The notes below the pieces were generated by a model. It did no database searches. It was not told where the DNA came from and saw only the letters and a list, made by a program, of their open reading frames with translations. Shown in pieces: positions 1 through 8,567 of a stretch of 47,282 bases of DNA (position 1 is its first letter; every line of letters begins with the position of its first letter). Position numbers and translations under genes: made by a program. This DNA is from a virus, in the IMG/VR virus record IMGVR_UViG_3300025767_000034, positions 1 through 47,282 of that record; one strand, 5' to 3'.

Positions 1-2
1 CA

Positions 3-545
3 GGTATCACCGAATTAAGATTAAAGCGTCGAGATTTAGCTAACGAAATTGTAGGCACTGTAGTTGTTAATCCTTTAGATCCATATGAGTTATCAATAGC
101 TTGGGATGCAGATACATTGCCAGCAGATACTGTTATTAGTGGTCCCAATGGAGATCGCAATAAAATTGATTATATTATCAATCCTTACAAAACTAATCCT
201 ACAGATTTAAAATCTGCTAATCCTCGCATATTAATACTTGCAGACATTAATGATAGTGTTAATGTTGGAGGTGATGCAGGATATGAAACACCAGATAATT
301 TTGCATACGACGGCCCTGATGCTTGGAAAAATGCAGACGGTTCTGATTTCGTAGCAGGTGCAAACGATATTATTGAATGGGATGGTACAAATTGGAATAT
401 AGTATTTGATGCAAGTTCGCAAGATAGCACAGTTATATATACATCAAATCTTAATACTGGTAAACAGTATAAGTTTGAAAACGACGAATGGATACTAGCA
501 TATGACGGCGAATATCCAATTGGCACATGGAGACTCGCATACTAA
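3..545 (+). CDS. Putative virion structural protein, C-terminal part (5' end outside window)
   Basis: The reading frame is open from the first bases of the window, so only the last ~180 residues are seen. The text begins GITELRLKRRDLANEIVG and ends GTWRLAY. It has the beta-rich, Asn/Asp/Gly-rich make-up of phage neck, baseplate or fibre proteins and carries a W-D-G-T-N-W motif (about 55 residues from the C terminus) that recurs in fibre proteins elsewhere in this window. An in-frame TTG at 117 could be mistaken for a start, but the coding text continues upstream without a break. I do not recognise the exact T4 equivalent. It is encoded on the opposite strand from the main structural block and is followed directly by the Nudix gene, so it may end a separate plus-strand late operon. 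Confidence 0.6.
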   Translation, partial: GITELRLKRRDLANEIVGTVVVNPLDPYELSIAWDADTLPADTVISGPNGDRNKIDYIINPYKTNPTDLKSANPRILILADINDSVNVGGDAGYETPDNFAYDGPDAWKNADGSDFVAGANDIIEWDGTNWNIVFDASSQDSTVIYTSNLNTGKQYKFENDEWILAYDGEYPIGTWRLAY

Positions 546-558
546 GATAATTATTAGT

Positions 559-996
559 ATGAAGACAAATAATATTATTTGTAGTGGTGCAATTGTTTAT
601 GCCCTTGATACTAAACGCTTTTTATTCTTACATAGAGTAAAAGGGCGTTCGGGTAATCTTTGGGGTCTAGTCGGTGGAACTAACGAAGAAACTGAAACTC
701 CTTGGGAAGGACTACGGCGTGAAATCTTTGAAGAGATTGGAGAAATTTCTATAAAGAAAACTATGCCTTTAGAAACATTTGTTAGTAACGACACTCGCTT
801 TCATTTCCATACATACCTATGTGTAGTAGAACAAGAATTCTTACCTGTGCTTAATGACGAACACGATGGTTATGCGTGGGTTGAGTTCGGTAAGTGGCCA
901 CGGCCCTTGCACCACGGGTTAAACAATACTCTACAAAATAAAGTTAATTTAAAAAAACTAGAAACAGTCTTCAAAGTTATAGATTTATTAGATTAG
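559..996 (+). CDS. Nudix hydrolase
   Basis: A 145-residue protein with a clear Nudix box: G40-x5-E46-x7-R54-E55-I-x-E58-E59-x-G61, the Mg-binding signature of enzymes that hydrolyse nucleoside diphosphates linked to another group. The usual hydrophobic residue after the last Gly is Glu here. I chose ATG 559, 13 nt after the preceding stop, because an upstream ATG at 502 would overlap the previous gene by 44 nt and add 19 residues that do not look like a Nudix N terminus. The strand before the box (FLFLHRVKGRSGNLWGLVGG) is typical of the fold. The next gene is a cupin-like protein, so a sugar-nucleotide substrate is possible, but substrate cannot be read from the sequence. T4-type phages often carry Nudix enzymes. 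Confidence 0.85.
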   Translation: MKTNNIICSGAIVYALDTKRFLFLHRVKGRSGNLWGLVGGTNEETETPWEGLRREIFEEIGEISIKKTMPLETFVSNDTRFHFHTYLCVVEQEFLPVLNDEHDGYAWVEFGKWPRPLHHGLNNTLQNKVNLKKLETVFKVIDLLD

Positions 997-1006
997 AGAT
1001 TTTTAA

Positions 1007-1375
1007 ATGAGTGAATTACAAAACAAAGCAGTACAAACGCCTTGGGGGTTTGAGTTACTATGGGCAAGCGCACAAACGTATAGCGGTAAAATGTTAGTGT
1101 TTACTACTGCTGGAAATCGAACACCGTTCGGGTTTACTAAAAAACAAGAACGATCTTGGTTTGTTAATAACGGAAGTGTAAAGTTAAGATGGATTGATAC
1201 TTCTAAAGGTCAACTATTTGAAGCCATTCTCAATGAAGGACAAACTTATCATGTTCCTCCTTTTCTTCCGGTAAGTCTAGAAGCCATTAATGATAACGCC
1301 AGTGTTACAGAAGTTAACAATGGAACATTTAGCGATGATTACTGTATAATATTAAAATCTGATAGTATAGGATAA
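1007..1375 (+). CDS. Cupin-fold protein, mannose-6-phosphate-isomerase-like
   Basis: A 122-residue protein that follows the layout of single-domain type II phosphomannose isomerase cupins: an N-terminal PWGFELLW segment, a first cupin strand pair around residues 27-60 (KMLVFTTAGNRTPFGF, then W-F-V-N-N-G-S-V), and a second around residues 76-96 (L-N-E-G-Q-T-Y-H-V-P-P-F). The metal-binding H-x-H of the first cupin motif is replaced by TPFGF, and only the His of the second motif (YHVPP) remains. It is therefore more likely a binding or structural cupin than an active isomerase. It starts 11 nt after the Nudix stop. The fold assignment is by pattern only. Confidence 0.6.
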   Translation: MSELQNKAVQTPWGFELLWASAQTYSGKMLVFTTAGNRTPFGFTKKQERSWFVNNGSVKLRWIDTSKGQLFEAILNEGQTYHVPPFLPVSLEAINDNASVTEVNNGTFSDDYCIILKSDSIG

Positions 1376-1379
1376 TAGC

Positions 1380-1649
1380 ATGTTTCCAAAATTACAAAAT
1401 GATAATAAATTTAAACAAGACCTAACACTGTTTAATAATGCATTAGAGCAGTGTCCTAAAGATTATTATAAAACGCTAGAATCACTTATTGAAAAATTTA
1501 AAGCAAACGCAAAAAAAATCGACGATGGACACGATGGGTTTGCAGGTGGATATATGGACCCACGAACTTTGATAGATGCTAAGTTTTTGCTAACTGATGC
1601 TAGAACAAAGATTTTTAATTTATTAAGAAAATTAAAATTAGATAAGTGA
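1380..1649 (+). CDS. Hypothetical small helical protein
   Basis: An 89-residue, lysine-rich, probably all-helical protein with a central D-D-G-H-D-G-F-A-G-G-Y segment (about residues 47-57) separating two helical regions. I do not recognise it. It starts 5 nt after the cupin gene, preceded by TAGGATAA which could act as a ribosome binding site, so it is probably co-transcribed. Its last 12 nt overlap the 3' end of the convergent minus-strand fibre gene. Coding potential is supported by tight packing and by a codon composition like that of its neighbours. Confidence 0.65.
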   Translation: MFPKLQNDNKFKQDLTLFNNALEQCPKDYYKTLESLIEKFKANAKKIDDGHDGFAGGYMDPRTLIDAKFLLTDARTKIFNLLRKLKLDK

Positions 1650-3245
1650 TATACGCTTAACTGTTATTGCACCAACCATTGCAGGGTGTAGCGTACATTG
1701 ATATCTGTATCCGCCTGATATAGTTTCAGGAACTTCCCAATATAAGGTTCCGCCATCTCTACCATTTGCCGCTGCGCCAAAAGTAACGTTACCAATTGTA
1801 TCTACGTGAGTTAGTCCAGTATTATACGGCGTACCAGTTCCGTCTTGTATTTGAAACGGATGTCCTAAAATCGAAGATAAATCAAATGCAATTGTCATCC
1901 CGCCAATAGCAAAAAACGTTGGGTTAGCTCCAGTGTATCCGTGACTATCACAAAGGTAACTTGTATTGCCGTTATTATTTAATCTCAGCATAGCAAAAGC
2001 CGGCAAATAACTTTTATCAATTGTTCTGTTAGCAGTAGTAACATCAGTTAGTGCAGCATATGTTGTAGATCCAAGCGTACCTGTCATATTGATTGTAACT
2101 TGGTTATCTGTAACCGTTGTACTAATGTTTGCGCCACCTATTATATTAAATGTATCAGTTATTGAATTAGCCGTAGTCGATCCAGCATCTCCATTAAAGG
2201 TTGCCCATAAGTTTTGATCTGGATCGCCGCCACCGCCACTTACTGTATCAGGTCCCCATTGTGTGCCGTCCCATACTAGTGCTTGTCCTGTTGCCGCAGC
2301 AGCATTAGAAACGTCTGTTAAACTACTTAATGTTGCTGCTGTTGAAAGAGCATCAGTAATTCCGTATCCGGTTAATGTAGTTGGGGTTATGCCGAGATCT
2401 GCAAAATCTACTACAGCGTCAGTAATTCCATATCCTGCTATAGTAGTAGGTTTAGAAGTTAATGATGCAAACGCTCCATCAAAATTACTAGTTCCGGCAC
2501 CTATTGCTGTCCTTACCTCGAGAGCAGTAATACCTGTTGCAAGAGTAGGAGTTCCTGCGACATCTTCGATTGCCGGTGCAGCGGGAATTAAATTTGTTGT
2601 GTCAGTTAGATTGCTTAGATCTGTTGGTATAGTAGGCTTGTTGTTTAGGTTGTTATAATTTAAATAATAAGATCCTGAGAAGCCGCTCAACGTAGTAGCA
2701 TCTAAGCCTGCGCCGCCACTAGCAACGTCAGTGCCAGGCGCCCATTTTGCACCGTCCCACTTTAGTACATCGCCAGTTGTTGGAGTTGTATCAAATGTAT
2801 CGACATCAGTTAAATCGTTAATACTTAAAGTTGGTGTAGTTTGAGTTCCTGTAATAGTTATAGTTTTTCCAGAAATTGACGTACTGATAATTCCAGCACC
2901 TACAATGGTTATGTTATCTGATAGCTGATCTGCTACCATAACACCTGATTGGCTATTAATTGTTTGAAACACATTTGGTGCTGCTGGAATAATTCCTGTA
3001 AAATCTACAGTTAGCGTATCATTAACAATAGACGTAGTAATATCAACGCCGCCTGCAATTGTAAGAGTATCGTCTGATCGATTTGCTGTTGTAGTGCCAG
3101 TATCTGCTACAATGGTTTTAAACACATCAGCAGTAATAGCACTGCCTGCTGCAACATTCCATGCGGTACCGTCCCAAATCCATGTTGTGGTGCCGTCTGT
3201 AAATGTATCGTCTAGTGCTGGTGTTGCTGGAAAATTTAATGCCAT
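1638..3245 (-). CDS. Tail-fibre protein with C-terminal cupredoxin-like domain
   Basis: A 535-residue virion-type protein. The N terminus (to about residue 35) has the W-I-W-D-G-T-A-W-N motif seen in other fibres. The middle consists of beta repeats with recurring 'ADTGTTTANRSDDTLTIAGG'-like and 'LSDLTDV'-like units (about residues 45-390). The last ~110 residues form a cupredoxin-like domain: a conserved H-P at about residue 462 (GHPFQI) and, near the end, YQCTLHPAM (C-x2-H-x2-M), the ligand set of a type-1 copper site. The gene is preceded by a late promoter 16 nt from its ATG and a good GAGGAA ribosome site. It is the last gene of the minus-strand block. Role in host contact is inference; the copper-site motif is visible. 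Confidence 0.8.
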   Translation of the reverse strand: MALNFPATPALDDTFTDGTTTWIWDGTAWNVAAGSAITADVFKTIVADTGTTTANRSDDTLTIAGGVDITTSIVNDTLTVDFTGIIPAAPNVFQTINSQSGVMVADQLSDNITIVGAGIISTSISGKTITITGTQTTPTLSINDLTDVDTFDTTPTTGDVLKWDGAKWAPGTDVASGGAGLDATTLSGFSGSYYLNYNNLNNKPTIPTDLSNLTDTTNLIPAAPAIEDVAGTPTLATGITALEVRTAIGAGTSNFDGAFASLTSKPTTIAGYGITDAVVDFADLGITPTTLTGYGITDALSTAATLSSLTDVSNAAAATGQALVWDGTQWGPDTVSGGGGDPDQNLWATFNGDAGSTTANSITDTFNIIGGANISTTVTDNQVTINMTGTLGSTTYAALTDVTTANRTIDKSYLPAFAMLRLNNNGNTSYLCDSHGYTGANPTFFAIGGMTIAFDLSSILGHPFQIQDGTGTPYNTGLTHVDTIGNVTFGAAANGRDGGTLYWEVPETISGGYRYQCTLHPAMVGAITVKRISLI

Positions 3246-3260
3246 TTGTTGTTCCTCGTT

Positions 3261-3270
3261 GTATTTATCA
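3261..3270 (-). promoter_or_regulatory. T4-type late promoter (GATAAATAC)
   Basis: Minus-strand TGATAAATAC matches the T4 late promoter core TATAAATA at seven of eight positions. It overlaps the TGA stop of the upstream protease gene, and it lies 16 nt before the ATG of the 535-aa fibre gene. Confidence 0.75.
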
Positions 3271-5778
3271 GCTTAAAGATACACTGCCAGAAATACTCAA
3301 TCCGCTAGTATTTGTAGGCTGTCTACCATATTTTGAATATAGTAGCCTATTAGGTGATCCCATTAATGAAGTTGCAAATTCTGAATAATCGTTGTCAAGA
3401 TTAGTAGTATACATAACTGACTTTGCATCTTCTTCAATTCTATATTTTATGTCTGCAGGAGAAGCAAAAGGAGTAGCTTGCAAATGTTGTGCCATTACGC
3501 CAACTACTTGGGGTGCTGCCATGCTAGTTCCGTTAATCATTGCAATCTTATAATTAGAATCATTCGGATATGCAATTGCTGAAAATATTGTAGTATTACT
3601 ACATGTTGAAATAATATTTTGCCCTGGAGCAAAACACGTGACCCTAGGACCCCTGCTAGTACTCTCAGAAGTTTTATCTAAATAATTGCCGCCGCTAAGT
3701 TGGACATCAGTATCACTATTGCCTACAATTAATGCTTGGTCTGAATGTGGACTACTTCCTCTATGATAGTAATATGTAAGGCCGCCGTATACTGCGGTGT
3801 TATTGTAATCAACACCAGTAGTAACGTCACCTTTGTAGTAGTCATTGCCAGCTGCAATAACTACGTGTATGCCGGCATCAATCATATCATCAATTTCTGC
3901 ATCAACAGAAGCAACTCTTAATGGGTAGATTCTATCACCGGCGAGTAATGGTGGAACGATTCCAACGCCTTCCCATAATGCAAGGTTGTTTACATAATCT
4001 GTACCCCAAGACCATACTGTTCCTCTGTAATTTCCGCCTGTAGGATTGCCGGATAATTGTGAAAAATACCCCCAACTCATATTAACAATAGTTGGTCTGC
4101 CATTTGTTTTTGCTGCATGCCACAATCTAATAGTATCAAATGCATCAGCAATACTAATTCCAGTACCAGCATCGCCTGTACCTTCTAGCCCGTTTAATTT
4201 TTGACTGTAAACGTGTGCGTTCTTGGCCCAACCATATGTCTTTCCCGCTGCAATACCTGCACAATGTGTGCCGTGTCCTTCAAAGTCTCGATAATGATTT
4301 ATTGACTGAGTTCCTGATAATCCGCTTGCAGTATACCAATCAATTTGTTGTACCCGTGATGTGCCTGCAGTAGATACTACATATCCTGATGTTCCTGCTA
4401 GTGCTGGATTGTCTTGTGCTGGAGTATTCCCATCACCAAATATACTATTAATAGTCGCCAATGAAGGCTTACTAATAACTGGTGCAATGTATGTGTTAAA
4501 CAATGCATAACCCAATGGAAGATTTGTTTGAATTTGTGCTGCTGTGCGAACGGTATCTGCCCACTCAGGAGCAAGACTGTCGCCGTCCCATAAGCCTGTA
4601 TATTCAAACATACTAAAGTTTAACAAGTACAAATATTCTTTTGCTGCCACTTCAAATGCATCTGCTACAGTTTTAAAGTTATCACCGCCATAACCTGCCG
4701 GATCCCAGAAGCCACCATCATATGCTTCTACCATTGCATTATACAAAGGACCAGTTGCCCAGTCTGCACTAAACTGTGGATACATTTTTAATGACACAGC
4801 ATCAAGTCCGTGCATATGTAGTGTATGGAATACGTGTTCAATGACTTCTTGTGCGTCAATTTCGCCAATACCGTAGCCATCACCAGTTGAGTTCAAATAC
4901 CAAACCATATCGTTAGCAACGTGTGTATCAAATAATGGTGATAAGTTCCAGCTTGCAATACCTTCATCAGTTAAGAAGTTAGGAGTATAATCGCTGCCTG
5001 CTCCTCTTGCTACTCTTTGTAGTGTTGGTCCGGCAGATGCGTGGTACGTTCCTGCATCGCCACTTAGTGTTTTAATTAAGTTTCTTTGCGATACTTCGTT
5101 GATGCCTGCACCAGTTGGATCAGTAAACAGTTCAAACATACGTGCTACTTTTTCTAACCACGCATCTGGGACCGCTGCTTGGCCACCAACTGCACCAGCA
5201 CCCATAATTCTTACACCGTTGGTTGTAACTTCACGTTTGAAAAAATCACTACCATCGCCTGTAACATCAATAATTGCCCCGTTGTTGTATTCTGAGTCTA
5301 TAGCCCCTGCTATCATAAATTCTGGATGGTCTACTTGTAATCCGCTGTCTTGTATTACAATGTCAACACCTGTTCCATCTAACGCATACGGATATGCAGT
5401 TGTTGCGGTTGTGCTATTGCTGTATATGTTTGTAGTTTCAATGCATCTCCGCAATCCCCAATTAACTTTAGCAGACTCGAGTATTGTAGGTTTGTCAAAG
5501 TTTGCTGTTTGTAATGCTCTAAATCCTATCTTTACATCACTACGCTGGTCTACAGGAATCTCAACTGATAAGACTCTTGGGTCATTCATTAATGTAGTTG
5601 CTTCTTCATCTGTAAGCATCCAGTGTGTCATTCTATTAGACCCAAGTCTCGGATTTGCAATGTCTACTGATCTATTAGGAATAGGACCTTCGCCGGTAGA
5701 GGCTGATAGTTCTGCATCAAATGCGTCAATGTCGACGCCTCTGTTGACTACTACTACATATTCTTTTTCAGTACTCAT
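3268..5778 (-). CDS. Subtilisin-like (S8) serine protease with large insertion, probably virion-associated
   Basis: An 836-residue protein with a complete S8 catalytic set: Asp144 (VIQDSG), His502 (GHGTHCAGIAAG), oxyanion Asn645 (AAGND) and Ser752 (NGTSMAAP). In ordinary subtilisins the Asp and His lie only some 30-40 residues apart; here ~355 residues separate them, so roughly residues 160-480 are an inserted domain. That insert holds an acidic, helical stretch and a His cluster, EHVFHTLHMHG (residues 314-324). Residues 1-110 may be a propeptide-like domain (K-E-Y-V-V-V-V start). No signal peptide is seen, consistent with a protein built into the particle. It sits between a propeller protein and a fibre protein, so virion maturation, fibre processing or digestion of host surface protein are all possible. 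Activity is predicted from intact residues only. Confidence 0.88.
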   Translation of the reverse strand: MSTEKEYVVVVNRGVDIDAFDAELSASTGEGPIPNRSVDIANPRLGSNRMTHWMLTDEEATTLMNDPRVLSVEIPVDQRSDVKIGFRALQTANFDKPTILESAKVNWGLRRCIETTNIYSNSTTATTAYPYALDGTGVDIVIQDSGLQVDHPEFMIAGAIDSEYNNGAIIDVTGDGSDFFKREVTTNGVRIMGAGAVGGQAAVPDAWLEKVARMFELFTDPTGAGINEVSQRNLIKTLSGDAGTYHASAGPTLQRVARGAGSDYTPNFLTDEGIASWNLSPLFDTHVANDMVWYLNSTGDGYGIGEIDAQEVIEHVFHTLHMHGLDAVSLKMYPQFSADWATGPLYNAMVEAYDGGFWDPAGYGGDNFKTVADAFEVAAKEYLYLLNFSMFEYTGLWDGDSLAPEWADTVRTAAQIQTNLPLGYALFNTYIAPVISKPSLATINSIFGDGNTPAQDNPALAGTSGYVVSTAGTSRVQQIDWYTASGLSGTQSINHYRDFEGHGTHCAGIAAGKTYGWAKNAHVYSQKLNGLEGTGDAGTGISIADAFDTIRLWHAAKTNGRPTIVNMSWGYFSQLSGNPTGGNYRGTVWSWGTDYVNNLALWEGVGIVPPLLAGDRIYPLRVASVDAEIDDMIDAGIHVVIAAGNDYYKGDVTTGVDYNNTAVYGGLTYYYHRGSSPHSDQALIVGNSDTDVQLSGGNYLDKTSESTSRGPRVTCFAPGQNIISTCSNTTIFSAIAYPNDSNYKIAMINGTSMAAPQVVGVMAQHLQATPFASPADIKYRIEEDAKSVMYTTNLDNDYSEFATSLMGSPNRLLYSKYGRQPTNTSGLSISGSVSLS

Positions 5779-5789
5779 ATCATTTTTCC

Positions 5790-7088
5790 TTAAACTTTAA
5801 AAATATAAACTTTTCCGCTATTGTCGTTACCTAATTCATCTTCAGCAGGAACACCAACTGTGAGGAATTTATTAGATGCTGACATAGTTTCGCCAAATTT
5901 ATCTAGGTCAACTGTTCCGTATGCATTTGGATTTTGTATAGTATTCAATAGTGCCCCATTGCTTGGATTAAAAATGTATACTACACCGCTGCTTGTCCCT
6001 GCTGCGGTATCTTCTTCTAACGCTGCAACAGCACAGTATGTTTCTGTAATAGCAACTTCGGCACCAAAATAATCATTATTAACAGTGTTGTACGCATTAG
6101 GATTAGCTAGTGTAGTTGCTAATGCCCAAACACCGCCTTGTAATGTATAAATGTATGCATTGCCGCTATTAGTACCTTGTACATCTTCACCGATTGTGCC
6201 AACAATAATATAACTATCGCTAATATCAACACTATAACCGAACTGGTCAAAGTTATCAGTACCCGCAGCTGGACCGTTTGGATTAGGATTTAATATTGTT
6301 TGGACTGCTCCTGTAGCATTTGTAATGATATGAATTGCTCCACTATCGCCGCCGCCTGTGGGCCCAAATGTGTTTTCTCTCCACGAACCTACTACTGTAT
6401 ATGTATCGTTCATTGCAAGAGTTTGAACTCGTTCGCCTAACTGGTCGCCAGGATATTCGTCTTCAGCGTCTATATTAGGATTTTCAATAGAATGTAATAA
6501 GTTACCATTTGCAGTATTGAATATGTATATCCAACCAGTGTCATCGCCTAGTCCGGTTGCATCTTCTCTAGGTGCTGCTACTGCTGCATAGTTTTCAGAT
6601 ATAGCAACACTGCTGCCAAATCGATCTCCGTTAGTAGTAACCGCAGTAGTTGCAGGATTAGGATTATCTAAAGTAAATAACAATGATCCATCAGTAATAT
6701 CAAATATAAACGCTCTTCCTCTATCTACAATAGAAACACTTAAATCATCTTGTTGAGCTCCTGCAACTATATAACTTTGAGAACACGCAACTGCTGATCC
6801 AAATAAATCGCCGCCACTTTGAGGTGCAGTTAAACCTGGATTGTTAATAGTGTATAAAGGAGTTCCTGTATTTGTAAACACATATACCTTACCGTTTTCT
6901 GTTGATACTGCATCGCCTTCAAGACTGCCAACTACAATATATGCTCCGTTGGATGCAACACTTAAACCAAAACTATCTTGTTGCGCAGCAGCGTAGGCGT
7001 TTGGGTTATCTAACGTTGCAATTAATTTAAACGGAGTCTGCGGACTTGTAAAATATATGCTTGAACTGAGTGATCCTAATCTTGGCAT
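5790..7088 (-). CDS. FG-GAP repeat beta-propeller protein (seven repeats)
   Basis: A 432-residue protein made almost entirely of seven repeats of ~58 residues. Each begins near a T-L-x-N-P-N-x motif, has a D-x-F-G-x-x-V (FG) step, a V-x-V-G/A-x-x-x-E-D (GAP-like) strand, and ends G-x-V/A-Y-I-F. Examples of the FG step are DSFGLSV, DLFGSAV, DRFGSSV, DQFGYSV, DYFGAEV and DKFGETM; the fourth copy is altered to DQLGERV. Seven copies fit one closed seven-bladed propeller, as in integrin alpha-chain heads. The Asp/Glu-rich loops could bind calcium. The gene lies between the cupredoxin-bearing virion protein (7-nt gap) and the S8 protease (12-nt gap), so a role in tail-fibre adhesion is likely but inferred. 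Confidence 0.85.
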   Translation of the reverse strand: MPRLGSLSSSIYFTSPQTPFKLIATLDNPNAYAAAQQDSFGLSVASNGAYIVVGSLEGDAVSTENGKVYVFTNTGTPLYTINNPGLTAPQSGGDLFGSAVACSQSYIVAGAQQDDLSVSIVDRGRAFIFDITDGSLLFTLDNPNPATTAVTTNGDRFGSSVAISENYAAVAAPREDATGLGDDTGWIYIFNTANGNLLHSIENPNIDAEDEYPGDQLGERVQTLAMNDTYTVVGSWRENTFGPTGGGDSGAIHIITNATGAVQTILNPNPNGPAAGTDNFDQFGYSVDISDSYIIVGTIGEDVQGTNSGNAYIYTLQGGVWALATTLANPNAYNTVNNDYFGAEVAITETYCAVAALEEDTAAGTSSGVVYIFNPSNGALLNTIQNPNAYGTVDLDKFGETMSASNKFLTVGVPAEDELGNDNSGKVYIFKV

Positions 7089-7094
7089 TGACTG

Positions 7095-8567
7095 TTATCC
7101 ATAGTTTGTATAACCGCCTAATACTGTCCAAGATGCTCCTACTCGCAGTAATGTAAACGTTATTACATCAATGCTGTTTATATTACCAGCAGGCGCAATA
7201 GCTTCAATCCAATTAATGGTTTGCGCTACTCCGTCAATTTGTAATGCACTAGGTATATATGCAGTTGCGCCTTGATTTAATAACAATACTATGTTGATTG
7301 CTCTATTTGATGTAGTAGGAACATTTGTAATGTTAGCAGTGAAGTTAGCAGCAATACTAGAATGATTAAAGATTGCACTGTTTGCAAAATTATGATTAAC
7401 TACACCAGTTGCATTAGTGATAGTTGATAGTACTTCTGATTGCTTAAATATATTTTCTAAAGATATGCCATCCGGTGCTGTTAGTGTAATTGTTGACGCA
7501 CTATTTATTACTGCCGGACCAATACCGTTATTAATAAAACTAGGACTTGATACGCTAAGAAATTCAACAGCATCTGTAGTATTTAAACTTTGATCGTATG
7601 CTGCTCCGCCGCCGCCACCTGTACTGTTAATAGTAATAGTATTAGTAACTGGATTAATTGCAAGGGTAACGTTTGTGCCAGCAGCAAAATTTAATGTATC
7701 TGTTCTAGAGTCTGCATTTATACTGTTAATTAAATCGCTTGTAATTTTTACAGTGCTGAAAGTATTAATTGTAGGTATAGGCGATGATGGTTGAATCCAT
7801 TGACTTGAATCAGTATCTGTTACATATACATAGATTGATCCTGTAGCAGAGTTAAACCATATACTACCTTCTGTTGGTGTAACAGGCGGAGTATCAGAAA
7901 CATCAACACTTGCGCCACCGCCACTTGAACCTGTTGCACTTCCTGGATCAGCAACAGCAATTTCATTGCCCATATTAAGGTGTAATTGACACCAGTAATA
8001 AAGAGTGCTTGGAGTATTATTTGTTACTCTAATACTGACACGGCGTGTTGTAGCTGATCGAAATCCTGACCAGTATTGTGCTTGTGTAACTTCGGTGCCA
8101 TCTAAGTTGTAAACAACTCCTTCAAGATAACTTGTGCCGCCAGCAAGTGGACCGTTTAAATTGTCTGCACTAAAGTTTAATGGATGTTGATTTACTGTTG
8201 TACCGTTAGCATTTGGATAATATACATTAGTTAAGTCATCTTGTATAAATGTATAGGTATATCCGACAACAAAATTTAAAACAGGCTTATATGCTCCGTT
8301 AAGTATATACTTGTTACCTTCGCCTTGATTTTCAATTAATACTGTATATTCGACTGTTGCTGTTTTAGTTTCTTCAATACTAGATCTAAGAGTTGTCTTA
8401 GTTATTACTTCGAAACCGCCCTGCACTATTCCGTTATAAACACGAAGTGTACTTGCTTGTTTGTCGAAGAAAACTTCACCACTAGCACCAACGTTTCTAT
8501 CAAGAAAGTCGTCAGGTCTTGGTATTATTCTAATTCTATCTACTACTGGTGCTGAATTTGAAGCCAT
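7095..8567 (-). CDS. Virion protein with internal cupredoxin-like domain
   Basis: A 490-residue protein. The N terminus (RIRIIPRPDDFLDRNVGASG, then F-F-D-K-Q-A-S-T-L-R-V-Y-N-G) resembles attachment modules of marine T4-like fibres. About residues 75-210 form a cupredoxin-like domain with a conserved H-P (QHPLNF, near residue 127) and YYWCQLHLNM (C-x2-H-x2-M, near residue 192). A short 'GSIWFNSATGSIYVYV' fibre motif follows at about residue 235, then beta-rich sequence with 'TLNFAAGTNVTLAINP'-like repeats to the end. It begins a transcription unit behind a clear late promoter, with AAGGAA as ribosome site, immediately downstream of the non-structural cassette. Virion location is inferred from composition and promoter type. 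Confidence 0.8.
   Translation of the reverse strand: MASNSAPVVDRIRIIPRPDDFLDRNVGASGEVFFDKQASTLRVYNGIVQGGFEVITKTTLRSSIEETKTATVEYTVLIENQGEGNKYILNGAYKPVLNFVVGYTYTFIQDDLTNVYYPNANGTTVNQHPLNFSADNLNGPLAGGTSYLEGVVYNLDGTEVTQAQYWSGFRSATTRRVSIRVTNNTPSTLYYWCQLHLNMGNEIAVADPGSATGSSGGGASVDVSDTPPVTPTEGSIWFNSATGSIYVYVTDTDSSQWIQPSSPIPTINTFSTVKITSDLINSINADSRTDTLNFAAGTNVTLAINPVTNTITINSTGGGGGAAYDQSLNTTDAVEFLSVSSPSFINNGIGPAVINSASTITLTAPDGISLENIFKQSEVLSTITNATGVVNHNFANSAIFNHSSIAANFTANITNVPTTSNRAINIVLLLNQGATAYIPSALQIDGVAQTINWIEAIAPAGNINSIDVITFTLLRVGASWTVLGGYTNYG

Noticed and set aside
185-526. A 113-codon minus-strand reading frame opposite the partial virion gene
   Set aside because: It lies wholly opposite a better coding frame, has no neighbouring minus-strand gene or ribosome site, and shows no recognisable domain.
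502-558. Longer N terminus for the Nudix protein starting at 502
   Set aside because: It would overlap the preceding gene by 44 nt, and the added residues are the out-of-frame reading of that gene's end.
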